Assembly: GCA_029202485.1 (NCBI GenBank)
Contig: CP119313.1
Coordinates: 2,976,001 to 3,040,000, forward strand
Direction of reading: 5' to 3'
From: Candidatus Pedobacter colombiensis
GTDB lineage: Bacteria > Bacteroidota > Bacteroidia > Sphingobacteriales > Sphingobacteriaceae
DNA length: 64,000 nt
Both the position numbers and the translations under genes were made by a program. The notes beneath the pieces are model-generated. The model saw only the letters and a program-made list of their open reading frames with translations, did no database searches and was not told where the DNA came from. Shown here piece after piece: positions 25,177 to 34,748 of this stretch; within the stretch, counting starts at the first letter, position 1; each line of letters begins with the position of its first letter.

Positions 25177-27225
25177 TTATCTGCTTAATGGTAACCAAAC
25201 TGACATTTCAGAATGCCCACGATTACCCCAGGCAAAGTAAGGCACTAACCTGATCGGCGTTATGGTATTTGATTTATTTATCGGACGATAAAGCACATTT
25301 TTCCAGTCCTTATTTTCAATTAGCTGCGCATCGCCTTCCAGACTCATCATGTCTGCCCCATCAATTTGCATAGGACTTGCCTTTAAGCTGATCTTAGCAG
25401 GTATGAAAACATTAAAGATCCGCTTACCTGGCAGATCCGGAGATTCCAGACAATAGACAACCGGTCCACGTTTAATTGCCACCAGGTTTCTATTTTCTTC
25501 TACAAGCGGATTTGATTCCACTAACTGTGCTTCCATCGGCAATACCAGTTCTATCTGGTCTCCTGCTTTCCATTGGCGATTCAGTTCCGAGTAAGTACCT
25601 GGGGTTAACACCATGTTTTGAGTTTTTCCGTTGACCTTTACAGCTGCATTAGCTGTCCAGACTGGAATACGAAAGAACATCGAATAAGGCTTATTGTCGG
25701 TTGTTTTAACACTGATCTTTATATTACCATCCCATGGGTAATTCGTTTCCTGAACAAGGCTCACTTTCGATCCATCATTTAAACTTGTCTGGATGGTATT
25801 ACCACCATAAAGATTGAACCATACCCCCTTATCTGAAATACTATAGGCATAATCACTTACCTCAGCTATGGTACGCACAACGTTTGGCGGACAACAATTT
25901 GATAAGCCAATGTAAGGTACCCGATCTTTAGACCAGCGTTGTTTAAACGGTAAATCATCCGAATAGCTTAGCGGATTGGTATACAAGAAGTTTTTACCAT
26001 CCAGACTAATGCCAGACAACACACTATTGTATAACGCCAATTCCATCACATCTGCATATTTAGCATCCCCCGTAATTTGAAGCATTCGCCAATTCCACAA
26101 CACATTACCAATATTTGCACAGGTTTCATTATGGGCTGTAAAATTTGGCAACTGGTAATCCCTGCCAAAGGCTTGATGGATCTTTTGTACTTCTGTTGGA
26201 TCATAAGATGTCCCATCGGGAGATGTACCGTCATATAAAGAACCACAACCACCCGTAATGTACATCTTGTGTTGATTTACATCGTCCCACATCAAATTCA
26301 GTGTATGCATCAACGAATCGTTACCAGTTTCAGCATATAGATCTGCTACACCGGCATATAGGTAGTTTGCCCTTACCGCATGTCCCATTGCTTTAGTTTG
26401 TTGCAAAAATGGTATCCTATCCTGGTTATCATCCGTGCCATCTTCAATTTTCCCTTTAATGGCAATCAAGTGTTTAGCCAACTCCAGGTAACGAGGCTCT
26501 TTAGTGGTTCGATACATTTCAATTACCCCCATGTAATGAGAAGGGCAAATGGCATTTCTAGCCAGTGCTGGCGATGCCTTCTGATAAAAATTGTACAAAT
26601 ATTCTGTAGCTTTTTTAGCGACATCCAATAAATTAGTTTTACCTGTAGCCCTATAGTGCACGCAGGCGGCAGTCATCAAATGACCAATATTATATGCCTC
26701 AAAACTTAACCTGTCCTGAAACTGATTTTTTGACCCGGTCTTCCGCTGCTCTATCATAGCCTTGGTATAGATATATCCATCTTCGCGCTGCGATTTTGCG
26801 ATCACAGCAATGGCTTTGTCCATCTTAGCCAATAGCTTTGGATCATTCGTCGACGCATACATACTGGCCATAGCCTCCAGTGTTTTATAATAATCGCCAT
26901 CATGGAAGGATGGCCCCTTATGTGCTCCTGTATCCAGACCGGCAGCAATTTCAAAATTCTTAAAAGCATGACTGATGTGCTCATCATTATAGATATCCCA
27001 CATATTAGGAACCATTGTTTCCTTTGCTACTTTAAAGCGATCCGCCCAAAAACCTTTAGTCCAGGTCACGTCTTTCATATTCGGACTATGTAGTTTAGCG
27101 TGGCTACTCTGTTTTGTATTCACCAGGCTTTTCTCTTGCGCTGAACTATTCAGGAACAGAAAAATCAATGCAGAACAAGTACTGTACAACAAAACTTTAG
27201 CCAACTGTACTTTGATCCTTTTCAT
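25177..27225 (-). CDS. GH127-family glycosidase, probable beta-L-arabinofuranosidase
   Basis: The start is placed at the ATG at 27225 (682 residues), which begins MKRIKVQLAK and a signal peptide; an upstream in-frame start at 27261 is less likely. GH127 landmarks are visible: HNETCANIGNVLWNWRM near 364 and LSNCCPPNVVRTIAEV near 440. Together these give the Glu-Cys and Cys-Cys residues that bind zinc and provide the cysteine nucleophile in characterised beta-L-arabinofuranosidases. C-terminal beta-sandwich segments (FFRIPVWTANAAVKVNG, IKRGPVVYCLESPD) are also typical. It probably releases L-arabinofuranose from pectic side chains, linking this operon to the ara genes upstream. Confidence 0.93.
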   Translation of the reverse strand: MKRIKVQLAKVLLYSTCSALIFLFLNSSAQEKSLVNTKQSSHAKLHSPNMKDVTWTKGFWADRFKVAKETMVPNMWDIYNDEHISHAFKNFEIAAGLDTGAHKGPSFHDGDYYKTLEAMASMYASTNDPKLLAKMDKAIAVIAKSQREDGYIYTKAMIEQRKTGSKNQFQDRLSFEAYNIGHLMTAACVHYRATGKTNLLDVAKKATEYLYNFYQKASPALARNAICPSHYMGVIEMYRTTKEPRYLELAKHLIAIKGKIEDGTDDNQDRIPFLQQTKAMGHAVRANYLYAGVADLYAETGNDSLMHTLNLMWDDVNQHKMYITGGCGSLYDGTSPDGTSYDPTEVQKIHQAFGRDYQLPNFTAHNETCANIGNVLWNWRMLQITGDAKYADVMELALYNSVLSGISLDGKNFLYTNPLSYSDDLPFKQRWSKDRVPYIGLSNCCPPNVVRTIAEVSDYAYSISDKGVWFNLYGGNTIQTSLNDGSKVSLVQETNYPWDGNIKISVKTTDNKPYSMFFRIPVWTANAAVKVNGKTQNMVLTPGTYSELNRQWKAGDQIELVLPMEAQLVESNPLVEENRNLVAIKRGPVVYCLESPDLPGKRIFNVFIPAKISLKASPMQIDGADMMSLEGDAQLIENKDWKNVLYRPINKSNTITPIRLVPYFAWGNRGHSEMSVWLPLSR

Positions 27226-27261
27226 ATGTATCGGTTTTATAGTTCGATTTAATTGTATCAA

Positions 27262-30200
27262 TTATTTTATGGTCTGGATCGTTACCGGGCCCAATAACCC
27301 TGCCTCTAGTAAAGGTTTCCCTTCCAAACGATAAGGTGCTGTAGTTCTGGTAATCCGTTTATTTTCCGGTAGGCGCTGATCTCCAATCAATCTATTTGCC
27401 CAGGTATTACTTACTTCAATGTCAATTACATTGTTCCCATTTTTAAGCGCCTTACTGATGTCTACCCGGTAGGGAGGTGTCCAAACTGTCCCACAAGAAA
27501 CTCCATTTACCTTTACCTCTGCTATATTCGCTACTTTGCCCAAATCCAGCCAAACTTCAGCTTGCTTGTTTCCTTTAAACCCGAAATTTTTAGTATATAC
27601 CGCAGTACCTGAGTAATATTTGACAAGAGAATCTGCACTTGTACTCCAATCCTGCAGTTCTTTAAAAATTATTGGTTTTGAAGGGCCACCATAAGCAACA
27701 TCAAAGCTCACCTTCCATTCGCCTTTTAATGTTTCAGAAGCGTTAAACACTGTAAAGTTAAGTTTACCTTCAACTGGTTTTGCAGGTTCAGCATTACGAT
27801 CAAAGATTACAAAAAGGGATGCATTAGGCTCCAGTTTAGTCTGCAGCTCCAATCTCCCATCCACCACAGACCAATTTTCTGCTTTCCAGCTTTTGCCCGA
27901 AACAGCATCATAGAATTCCGGTGCAGTTTTTAGATCAGCAACACGGAATGAAAAATCTAGCGAACGCGCTTTATCTAATTGATTGGCTATAAAATAAATA
28001 TCTTTATTTATAGTCTTACGGTGGGTATAAGCAACACTTTTTGCATAAGCAGCTTCTCCGCTCTCCGTAATAAGTAAATCGCGTTCAAGTCCCAGCGCAT
28101 TAAATGTTTCATCCTGATAAGGCCCTATAATTACCCTTCCCTCACCAACTTTTCCTGCAGTCCACAATTCATCAACAACCTTCTTGAACTCAATTTCTTC
28201 CACCTGTTTTAAACCCGCCTGATAAAGTGGTTTCTCATTCAGTAATACTGTTGCTCCTCCTTTTACCAGAGCAAGCAATTGCTTTACTGTTTCAAAGTTC
28301 ATGTATTGGTAATTGGGGTCCATAGCCGTTCTACCAGGAATGACCAATATGGCATAGCTAGCCCCACCTATAAACACTACCCTTTTATCTTTTACTATTG
28401 CAGTACTTAATACATCAGGGTTAAAAGAATCATAGGCATACCCACGAAGCGGGTTTACCCAATTTTCAGGATCAGCCATATTTGCAGAATGTGTAACTCC
28501 AGCAGGTATTTGCCTTAATGGCTCCCCGGAATTCAATAGTCTGATTCGTTCCTTTTCAACAACATCAGATCCAAAAATCCCTGGTAGCACAGCAACAAGT
28601 CGGTCGGGCAATACAGATCTTCTTGGAATTTCATCACCGGTAAATACTGCTACATCGACTACCGGATTTCCCTGTTGTAAAAGTGACTGTGCTCGTTCTG
28701 CATAATTTATCCATGCTTTACCGGGCTTCCACCAGGTCTGGTCACGCTGAAAATACAAGCCCACACCATCCAATGTCATCCCCGGTTTCCTGTCCATCCA
28801 TGGATTATGGGTAAACACATGATAAACCAGTTTATTTACACCCAATGCATAATTTCTATCCTGCAAAGTTTTCATATTTCCCGGATGCTCGCCCCAATCC
28901 ATACGTACCGTAGTAAATGCTTCTGCCTGAATGATCTTTTTACCATAAATATGTGCACCTGAAATGGCATCCAACATATCATTGGGTTTGTCGTGAGTCG
29001 GACTGTTTAACCAAAACTCTCCCATCGGCATATCTACCGTTTTATAATGCATCAAGCCATCACTAACCATAGTTGGTGCAACACTTTCAGCAGTAAATGC
29101 CAGTCCTTTCTCTTTGGCTAATGCCGCCAATGTTTTATAGAACTGATCCACCACCAGTTCAGCAATCGTTCTGCGCAAATCATAGAGAAAACCTTCAGAA
29201 ACGGTTGCACTTTGTACAGGAATGCCGACCATTACAGGCAAATAAGGCATAAGGTCGTAACCCCGACGCTTTTTAAATTCTGAGGCAAACAGTGACGACC
29301 AATTCTGACTACCACATTCCCAACTGTCTATGTAAAACACACTCAATACTTTCGAAGCGATCTCAGGTCCACCACGTTTTAAAGCTTCACCATACCAGCT
29401 ATCAAACTGCAATTTCGCAGCTATTGGATTAAACTTATCGCTTTCCAAACCTATGCCGCCTCCACCTGTGGCATTTTTATGACCGGTAGAAGTGTGTCCA
29501 ATTCTCAATATCGTCCAGTTTCCTTTAGGTGCTTTCCAGTTTAAACTGCCATCAGCATTCAGTTTACCTGTTAAATCAACAATTTGATTTAAAGGCACAC
29601 AAAGTTGATCAGGAATCTGAGTTGCAGTACTGCGTTTACTGATGCGCCATACCGCAGCTGCTTTTCCTTCATATTGATTAATTCTTGTTTCAGCAGAAAG
29701 CTCCAGATTAACCAGTTTTAAAGATGGTTTCCATTTGGCGGCATCAAGATCTTCTGCTCCCGGTTCAGATCCTTTCTTATCATACACAAATCGGTAATAC
29801 TTTGCTGTAACCGGAACTATGGTATGGGTTACATCGGCATCTGTATCTTGCCAACCATGACGAGGTGGCTCTAGCCGTCCTACAGACTTAAATACCTTAC
29901 CATCATCGCTCACCTGAACATCCAATCGTTCTGCCTGATAGTTGTTACCATTAGTTCTAACCATAATCGTACGTGTGGTAAACGGTTGGGCAAACTCATA
30001 TTGAATCCAATAAGGCTCGCTACTGCCAAAGCTTTTTTTGTTGCCCGCTTTGACCAGTCCACTGGCATCACCACCTGTACTTGTACTTACTTTTGGAATT
30101 ACAGTTTGTGTCGAAATACATGTCCCTTCTGGTGAAGGATAGGCATAAACAGCAATGTCTTTATAATAACCTTCAACCGTTTCTGGTTGTGCTAAGCTTA

Positions 30201-30630
30201 ATTTCGTTTGGGTACCACCTTTAATATTCAGTTGTGTAGAGACTACTTTTTGCATAGATAGCTCGGGGGTAATCCAGGGGCCGCCGGCAAGTGCAAAACC
30301 GTCACTAACATGCATACCCATCTTTAGATTTAACCTTTTAGCCTCCTCCATGGCAAACTTTACCATATCCCACCATTGTGGACTCAGCTGTTCTGCCGGA
30401 GGCAAAAATAATGGCGGATTGGTAGCTCCCTTGATCGATACCAGGTAAGCACCACCTATTCCGGAAGCTTTCATTGCCTCCAAATCTGCGGTAATACCAG
30501 GCTTGGAAACACCTGCCTGCATCCAGTACCACAATACCCAGGGCTTAGCTGTTTCGTTTTGCTGTGCATTGGCGACATACCTGCAAAGGCTGCAAACCAA
30601 TAAAAAAAGAAAGAATGTCTTTTTCATCAT
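27262..30630 (-). CDS. GH106-family alpha-L-rhamnosidase
   Basis: At 1122 residues with a signal peptide (FFLFLLVCSLCRYVANAQ), this matches GH106. The opening catalytic-barrel segments are characteristic: WVLWYWMQAGVSKPGITADLEAMKASGIGGAYL, QWWDMVKFAMEEAKRLNLKMGMHVSDGFALAGGPWI, FYIDSWECGSQNW and VAPTMVSDGLMHYKTVDMPMGEFW. A galactose-binding-like module and a C-terminal beta-sandwich (NNVIDIEVSNTWANRLIGDQ) follow. Characterised members cleave terminal alpha-L-rhamnose from RG-I, RG-II and similar glycans. The start codon overlaps the stop of the fucP-like gene (ATGA at 30627-30630), so the two are coupled. A second in-frame ATG follows immediately. Confidence 0.93.
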   Translation of the reverse strand: MMKKTFFLFLLVCSLCRYVANAQQNETAKPWVLWYWMQAGVSKPGITADLEAMKASGIGGAYLVSIKGATNPPLFLPPAEQLSPQWWDMVKFAMEEAKRLNLKMGMHVSDGFALAGGPWITPELSMQKVVSTQLNIKGGTQTKLSLAQPETVEGYYKDIAVYAYPSPEGTCISTQTVIPKVSTSTGGDASGLVKAGNKKSFGSSEPYWIQYEFAQPFTTRTIMVRTNGNNYQAERLDVQVSDDGKVFKSVGRLEPPRHGWQDTDADVTHTIVPVTAKYYRFVYDKKGSEPGAEDLDAAKWKPSLKLVNLELSAETRINQYEGKAAAVWRISKRSTATQIPDQLCVPLNQIVDLTGKLNADGSLNWKAPKGNWTILRIGHTSTGHKNATGGGGIGLESDKFNPIAAKLQFDSWYGEALKRGGPEIASKVLSVFYIDSWECGSQNWSSLFASEFKKRRGYDLMPYLPVMVGIPVQSATVSEGFLYDLRRTIAELVVDQFYKTLAALAKEKGLAFTAESVAPTMVSDGLMHYKTVDMPMGEFWLNSPTHDKPNDMLDAISGAHIYGKKIIQAEAFTTVRMDWGEHPGNMKTLQDRNYALGVNKLVYHVFTHNPWMDRKPGMTLDGVGLYFQRDQTWWKPGKAWINYAERAQSLLQQGNPVVDVAVFTGDEIPRRSVLPDRLVAVLPGIFGSDVVEKERIRLLNSGEPLRQIPAGVTHSANMADPENWVNPLRGYAYDSFNPDVLSTAIVKDKRVVFIGGASYAILVIPGRTAMDPNYQYMNFETVKQLLALVKGGATVLLNEKPLYQAGLKQVEEIEFKKVVDELWTAGKVGEGRVIIGPYQDETFNALGLERDLLITESGEAAYAKSVAYTHRKTINKDIYFIANQLDKARSLDFSFRVADLKTAPEFYDAVSGKSWKAENWSVVDGRLELQTKLEPNASLFVIFDRNAEPAKPVEGKLNFTVFNASETLKGEWKVSFDVAYGGPSKPIIFKELQDWSTSADSLVKYYSGTAVYTKNFGFKGNKQAEVWLDLGKVANIAEVKVNGVSCGTVWTPPYRVDISKALKNGNNVIDIEVSNTWANRLIGDQRLPENKRITRTTAPYRLEGKPLLEAGLLGPVTIQTIK

Positions 30631-31940
30631 TTACTGGCAATCTTGTACCCTTTAAGACCAAAAAATAAAATGATCAGGAAACAAACCAATGGTACACTGT
30701 AACCGATCTGAATATGGTCGCCGTTCATGTCAATCAATGTTCCCATTGCATAAGGTAAAATTGCACCACCAACTATTGACATGATTAACCATGACGACCC
30801 CGCTTTTGTATCTTCCCCAATTCCCTCTATTCCTAATGCAAAAATAGTTGGGAACATCACCGACATAAAGAAACCAATCCCCCCTAAAGCATATACCACA
30901 TAAGCTCCTTCGCCTAAAATAGCTACCAGACACAAGACCGTGGAAATAACCGCGTAAATAGATAAAAGCTTATGGGAAGCAATAAATTGTAATAAAAATG
31001 TTCCCGCAAAACGACCAACCATAAACAAGGTGCCATACATAGCCAGATAATTCAATGCCGTATGTTCATCAAAACCTCCGCCCTGTTGCGCCATTCTGAT
31101 AAAAAAGCTGGTTACACATACTTGTGCACCTACATAAAAAAACTGAGCCACAACCGCCCATTTCAAATGCTTATGTTTTAATGCACCCAGGAAGCTACCA
31201 CTCGAGATACCATCTTTGCTCTTCGTTTTGATCTCCGGAAGATCCATAAAATAGAAGATCACTGCGACCAATACGAGCACTGAACCTAAAATGATATAAG
31301 GCAACTTAACTGAAGATGCTTCGGAAAGGAAATAATCCATCCGAACTGAATCGGACATTGCCGCCAGCTCTTCTTTAGTATGAGATTTACCTGATAAAAT
31401 AAATTTGCCAACAAACGAAGCAACCATCGCAGCCGATCCATTAAAAGCTGCAGCCAGATTAAGTCTACTGGTGGCCTTTTCTGGACTGCCCAATACTGCG
31501 GCATAAGGATTAGCTGATGTTTCCAAAATGGTTAAACCACAGCCGATAATAAACAGTGCGATTAAAAAAGTAGCATAAGAAAGCTGATTAGCTGCCGGTA
31601 CAAACAGGAATGCACCTAGAGCAAAAACAAGTAAGCCGCTAATCATGCTGGCTTTATAACCCCATTTCTTCAGTAGCATCCCTGCCGGGATAGCCATCAG
31701 AAAATAGGCTAAAAACACAGAGGTATCGATTAATGTCGATTGACGATTATTCAAATCGCAGGCCTTTTTTAAGTGCGGAATTAACACAGAATCCAGGTTA
31801 TGTGCCATTCCCCATAGGAAGAACAAACTTACAACAAGGATAAATGGCACTAAATACTTTTTGCCTGTGGTCGTGTCATCTTTGATATGGACTGCAGGGT
31901 TTGCTATGGCAATTGCTTCCGGTTCTGTATTATGGTTCAT
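30627..31940 (-). CDS. FucP-type MFS sugar:proton symporter
   Basis: The 437-residue protein has 12 predicted membrane helices. The first block (LVPFILVVSLFFLWGMAHNLDSVLIPHLKKAC) is the hallmark of the FHS/FucP family, including the conserved FFLWG and N residues; ETSANPYAAVLG and FPTIFALGIEGIGEDTKAGSSWLIMSIVGGAILP also match. The family moves L-fucose and related sugars across the inner membrane with protons. It is the only transporter in the 17-gene run and sits between the MaoC gene and GH106. The cargo is therefore probably a monosaccharide released by these hydrolases, perhaps a 6-deoxy sugar; this is inferred from family and context. Confidence 0.92.
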   Translation of the reverse strand: MNHNTEPEAIAIANPAVHIKDDTTTGKKYLVPFILVVSLFFLWGMAHNLDSVLIPHLKKACDLNNRQSTLIDTSVFLAYFLMAIPAGMLLKKWGYKASMISGLLVFALGAFLFVPAANQLSYATFLIALFIIGCGLTILETSANPYAAVLGSPEKATSRLNLAAAFNGSAAMVASFVGKFILSGKSHTKEELAAMSDSVRMDYFLSEASSVKLPYIILGSVLVLVAVIFYFMDLPEIKTKSKDGISSGSFLGALKHKHLKWAVVAQFFYVGAQVCVTSFFIRMAQQGGGFDEHTALNYLAMYGTLFMVGRFAGTFLLQFIASHKLLSIYAVISTVLCLVAILGEGAYVVYALGGIGFFMSVMFPTIFALGIEGIGEDTKAGSSWLIMSIVGGAILPYAMGTLIDMNGDHIQIGYSVPLVCFLIILFFGLKGYKIASK

Positions 31941-31972
31941 ATTTTAGTTTTAGGTTGGTTCTTAATAAGGCT

Positions 31973-32413
31973 TTATTTCTTTTTTACAAGCAGCAGGTGG
32001 TCACAGACCAATACAACTTCTCCGTGTTGATTTTTAATTTCTACATGCTCTGTTACCGTTCCGTATTCCGGCTTTTTAGCTTCCGCCTTTTCCGAAATGG
32101 TAATCTCCGAATGAATGGTATCTCCAATAAATACAGGTTTTACAAAGCGCAGGCGATCATATCCTTTAGAAAAAGCTTCAGGATTAATTTCCGATGCTGT
32201 TAATCCAATGCCAATGCTAAACACCATCGTTCCATGGGCAATTCTATGTTTAAATGGTTGGGTTTTGCACCATTCTTCGTCCATATGATGCGGAAAAAAA
32301 TCTCCTGTATGCCCTGCATGAACTACGAAATCTGTTTCTGTAATCGTACGCCCCAATGTTATCCTTTTCTCTTCTAACTGGTAATCTTCAAAAAATATTG
32401 ATTTAAAATACAT
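31973..32413 (-). CDS. MaoC-like hot-dog (R)-enoyl-CoA hydratase/dehydratase
   Basis: The 146-residue single-domain protein shows the MaoC hydratase pattern: TETDFVVHAGHTGDFFPHHMDEEW with the catalytic Asp and His region, then HRIAHGTMVFSIGIGL and the strand block KPVFIGDTIHSEITI. The family hydrates enoyl-CoA or dehydrates hydroxyacyl-CoA, including mesaconyl-CoA and beta-methylmalyl-CoA. No beta-oxidation genes are nearby. Its companions are two type III CoA-transferases, so it probably acts on the CoA ester they make. The cytoplasmic location follows from the absence of a signal peptide. It lies 14 bp after the Gfo/Idh gene and 32 bp before fucP-like. Confidence 0.88.
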   Translation of the reverse strand: MYFKSIFFEDYQLEEKRITLGRTITETDFVVHAGHTGDFFPHHMDEEWCKTQPFKHRIAHGTMVFSIGIGLTASEINPEAFSKGYDRLRFVKPVFIGDTIHSEITISEKAEAKKPEYGTVTEHVEIKNQHGEVVLVCDHLLLVKKK

Positions 32414-32427
32414 GCTCTTTTACTACT

Positions 32428-33507
32428 TTATTTATTATTCAACTGCTCGCTTACCCTTACGCCACCTTTATCGCTGCATAGGTAAGCACTTTCTACCACG
32501 GCCATCGTATTGATCACATCTTCCACGCCGGTATGGAGGATATCAGATGAACCTTCCTTAAACCGCATTAAGCTGGCCATCGTACCGACAAATGCCTCTG
32601 GAAACCAGGACCCTTCCAGTTTCAGTTGCTTCCACACAGGCTCTTTTCCTTCCTCCAGAAAGCAATATTCAAACACATCAGGAACGCCATGTGGATAATC
32701 CATAAGCAGGCCCATTTTAGCTTTTATTGCTCCTTTTGTTCCCTCCCATTTAATGAAACACTCCTGATTATGCGGCCCAAAATCATGATCATGATTGGTA
32801 TTGATCACCGCATGCATGGTATCTCCGTAATCCATTAAAATGGTAGAACGTGAAGATGAAAGTGTTTTAGCAGGATGCTTTAAGGTCTTCGCCATTACCG
32901 TTTCCGGATTCCCTAAAAAAGAACGGAGCATATCAACATAATGGATACTATGATAAAGAATTTCCAGGCGTGGATGTACCATCACATGCGGAAAAATCTC
33001 CCATGGCGTTTTAATAGTTACGCGAACTTCCATATCGTATAACTCGCCAATCATCCCCTGTGCTATCATATACCTTGCGGCACTTACAAAAGGCGCAAAG
33101 CGAAGCTGAAAGTTAATCGCTGCTACCAGTTTTTTCTGCCTGCATAGCTCCAGTATTTCTTTAGCCTGATCAAAACTGTCGCCCATCGGTTTCTGGATTA
33201 GCACTGCGGCTCCATCTGACAACTGCGCCAACACCTCCAGATATTGCTCTGGCATTATCGTCAGGTCGTACACCGCATTTTCAGGTGCATTTGCTACTGC
33301 TTCTGCCACCGTATCATAAACATGAGGGATTTGAAAATCCTCTGCCAATTTCTCTGCTTTTGCTCTTGTCCGATTTACAATTCCATAAACAGTGAAACCT
33401 GCTTTTTTATAAGCCGGAAGATGGGCATCGGCTACAATACCACCAGCACCTATAATAATAATGGGTTGTATAGTTTCAGGCAGCTGAGGTTGATATATAA
33501 TATTCAT
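32428..33507 (-). CDS. Gfo/Idh/MocA-family oxidoreductase
   Basis: The 359-residue cytoplasmic enzyme has an N-terminal Rossmann fold (IIIIGAGGIVADAHLPAYKKAG), the EKP-type motif in altered form (LIQKPMGDSFDQA, i.e. QKP where EKP is usual), and the C-terminal alpha/beta domain with PRLEILYHSIHYVDMLRSFLG carrying the expected active-site His/Asp region. The family oxidises or reduces hydroxyl groups on sugars, inositols and sugar acids with NAD(P). It is the gene between the SBP-like protein and MaoC and probably modifies the same compound. The motif change does not by itself mean inactivity. Confidence 0.9.
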   Translation of the reverse strand: MNIIYQPQLPETIQPIIIIGAGGIVADAHLPAYKKAGFTVYGIVNRTRAKAEKLAEDFQIPHVYDTVAEAVANAPENAVYDLTIMPEQYLEVLAQLSDGAAVLIQKPMGDSFDQAKEILELCRQKKLVAAINFQLRFAPFVSAARYMIAQGMIGELYDMEVRVTIKTPWEIFPHVMVHPRLEILYHSIHYVDMLRSFLGNPETVMAKTLKHPAKTLSSSRSTILMDYGDTMHAVINTNHDHDFGPHNQECFIKWEGTKGAIKAKMGLLMDYPHGVPDVFEYCFLEEGKEPVWKQLKLEGSWFPEAFVGTMASLMRFKEGSSDILHTGVEDVINTMAVVESAYLCSDKGGVRVSEQLNNK

Positions 33508-33512
33508 ATATG

Positions 33513-34748
33513 CTACTTATCGATTAAATTAATTTTATCCTGAGTTGTCTTTACAATTTCAGCGACAAGTAATTCTGAGTTTAGGGTGCTTAACACCATT
33601 TCATCAATTAACGATGCAATGTCTGCCCAATTGTGCTTCTGTGGCAATGTTCTGGCACTTTCATGCAGCTGTTCGAGCTTATGGTAATAAGGGACAATTT
33701 CGTTTACTTTTCTGTCTTTCCAGGTCGAAATCCGGCAACCAATTCCTCCTTCAAGGGTTAATAGTTTATCATTTTCCTCATTTACTGCAAAGCGGATAAA
33801 ATCGTAGGCTGTTGCTTTATACTTGCTGCCCGAACCCACTGTATATAACCAGTAAACGTTTAATGATGCTGATTTACTGCCCGGAGAAGTAGGCAATAAG
33901 CCAACTTCTACCTTTCCTTTTACAGCTGAAGCCGGATCTACCTCACAAACCGAGGCAAAGCCAAACCAGTTGATCATCATCGCTACCTCTCCCTTCGCAA
34001 ATGCAGCACCGGCCTGTACAGAATCAAAATTCACTGAACCGGGATGTACCGCATTTTTATCTTTAACGATCTCCCTGTAAAACTCAAGTCCTTCGATAGC
34101 TTGCTGTGTATTTATATTAACTCTGCCTTGTTCATCCACAAGTGTTCCACCGCGACTCCACAATTGCAGGCAAAAATCAAACACGGTATTATGGCCATCA
34201 GGATAACAGGCAAATACACTTCCATATAAATTTTGCTCGGGATGGTTAAAAAACCGGGCCACCTGTTGGAAATCGGCCCATGTTTCGGGTACAAATAATG
34301 GTTTTCCGTATTGAGCTAAATAGCTTTTTTGGGCCTCAGGATCATCAAACAAGTCCTTTCTGTAAATCAGACATTCCGGTCCATCATGAAATGGCAGGCC
34401 CACAATTGCTTCGTCAAATTGCTGCGAAGCCAATAGTGAATTACTCCATCCATGTGGAAATTCCGAAGGAGAGTTTGCAGTGATAAAAGGCTTTAAATCT
34501 TCGAAAGCACCATTCGTATACCCTTCATACAACCAATCCGTATTGATATGTGCTACATCCCAATCACCATTTTTAAGACCATCCTGCTTTAGTGTAGTTT
34601 CATGAAGTTCATGCAAGTCTAAAGAAACCAGCTCTGCCTTTAATTCACAACCGGAATAAAGACAATATTGATCCCATACTTTTTGCATGGCAGATTCAAA
34701 GGGGCCAAACTTACGTAAGGCAATTCTGAATACTTCATTTTTAGTCAT
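33513..34748 (-). CDS. Solute-binding-protein homologue lacking a signal peptide (SBP1)
   Basis: The 411 residues match the ABC-transporter extracellular solute-binding protein family 1 (sugar type): FGPFESAMQKVWDQYCLYSG at the N-terminus, WDVAHINTDWLYEGYTNGAFEDLKPF, GLPFHDGPECLIYRKDLFDD, ETWADFQQVARFFNHP and AGAAFAKGEVAMMINWFG. There is no signal peptide or lipobox. The ATG overlaps the end of the preceding CoA-transferase gene by 8 nt, so no exported start was missed. No ABC permease or ATPase gene is in the window. The protein therefore appears cytoplasmic and may bind a sugar-like ligand for the neighbouring enzymes or act as an unrecognised subunit. This is highly unusual. Confidence 0.85.
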   Translation of the reverse strand: MTKNEVFRIALRKFGPFESAMQKVWDQYCLYSGCELKAELVSLDLHELHETTLKQDGLKNGDWDVAHINTDWLYEGYTNGAFEDLKPFITANSPSEFPHGWSNSLLASQQFDEAIVGLPFHDGPECLIYRKDLFDDPEAQKSYLAQYGKPLFVPETWADFQQVARFFNHPEQNLYGSVFACYPDGHNTVFDFCLQLWSRGGTLVDEQGRVNINTQQAIEGLEFYREIVKDKNAVHPGSVNFDSVQAGAAFAKGEVAMMINWFGFASVCEVDPASAVKGKVEVGLLPTSPGSKSASLNVYWLYTVGSGSKYKATAYDFIRFAVNEENDKLLTLEGGIGCRISTWKDRKVNEIVPYYHKLEQLHESARTLPQKHNWADIASLIDEMVLSTLNSELLVAEIVKTTQDKINLIDK

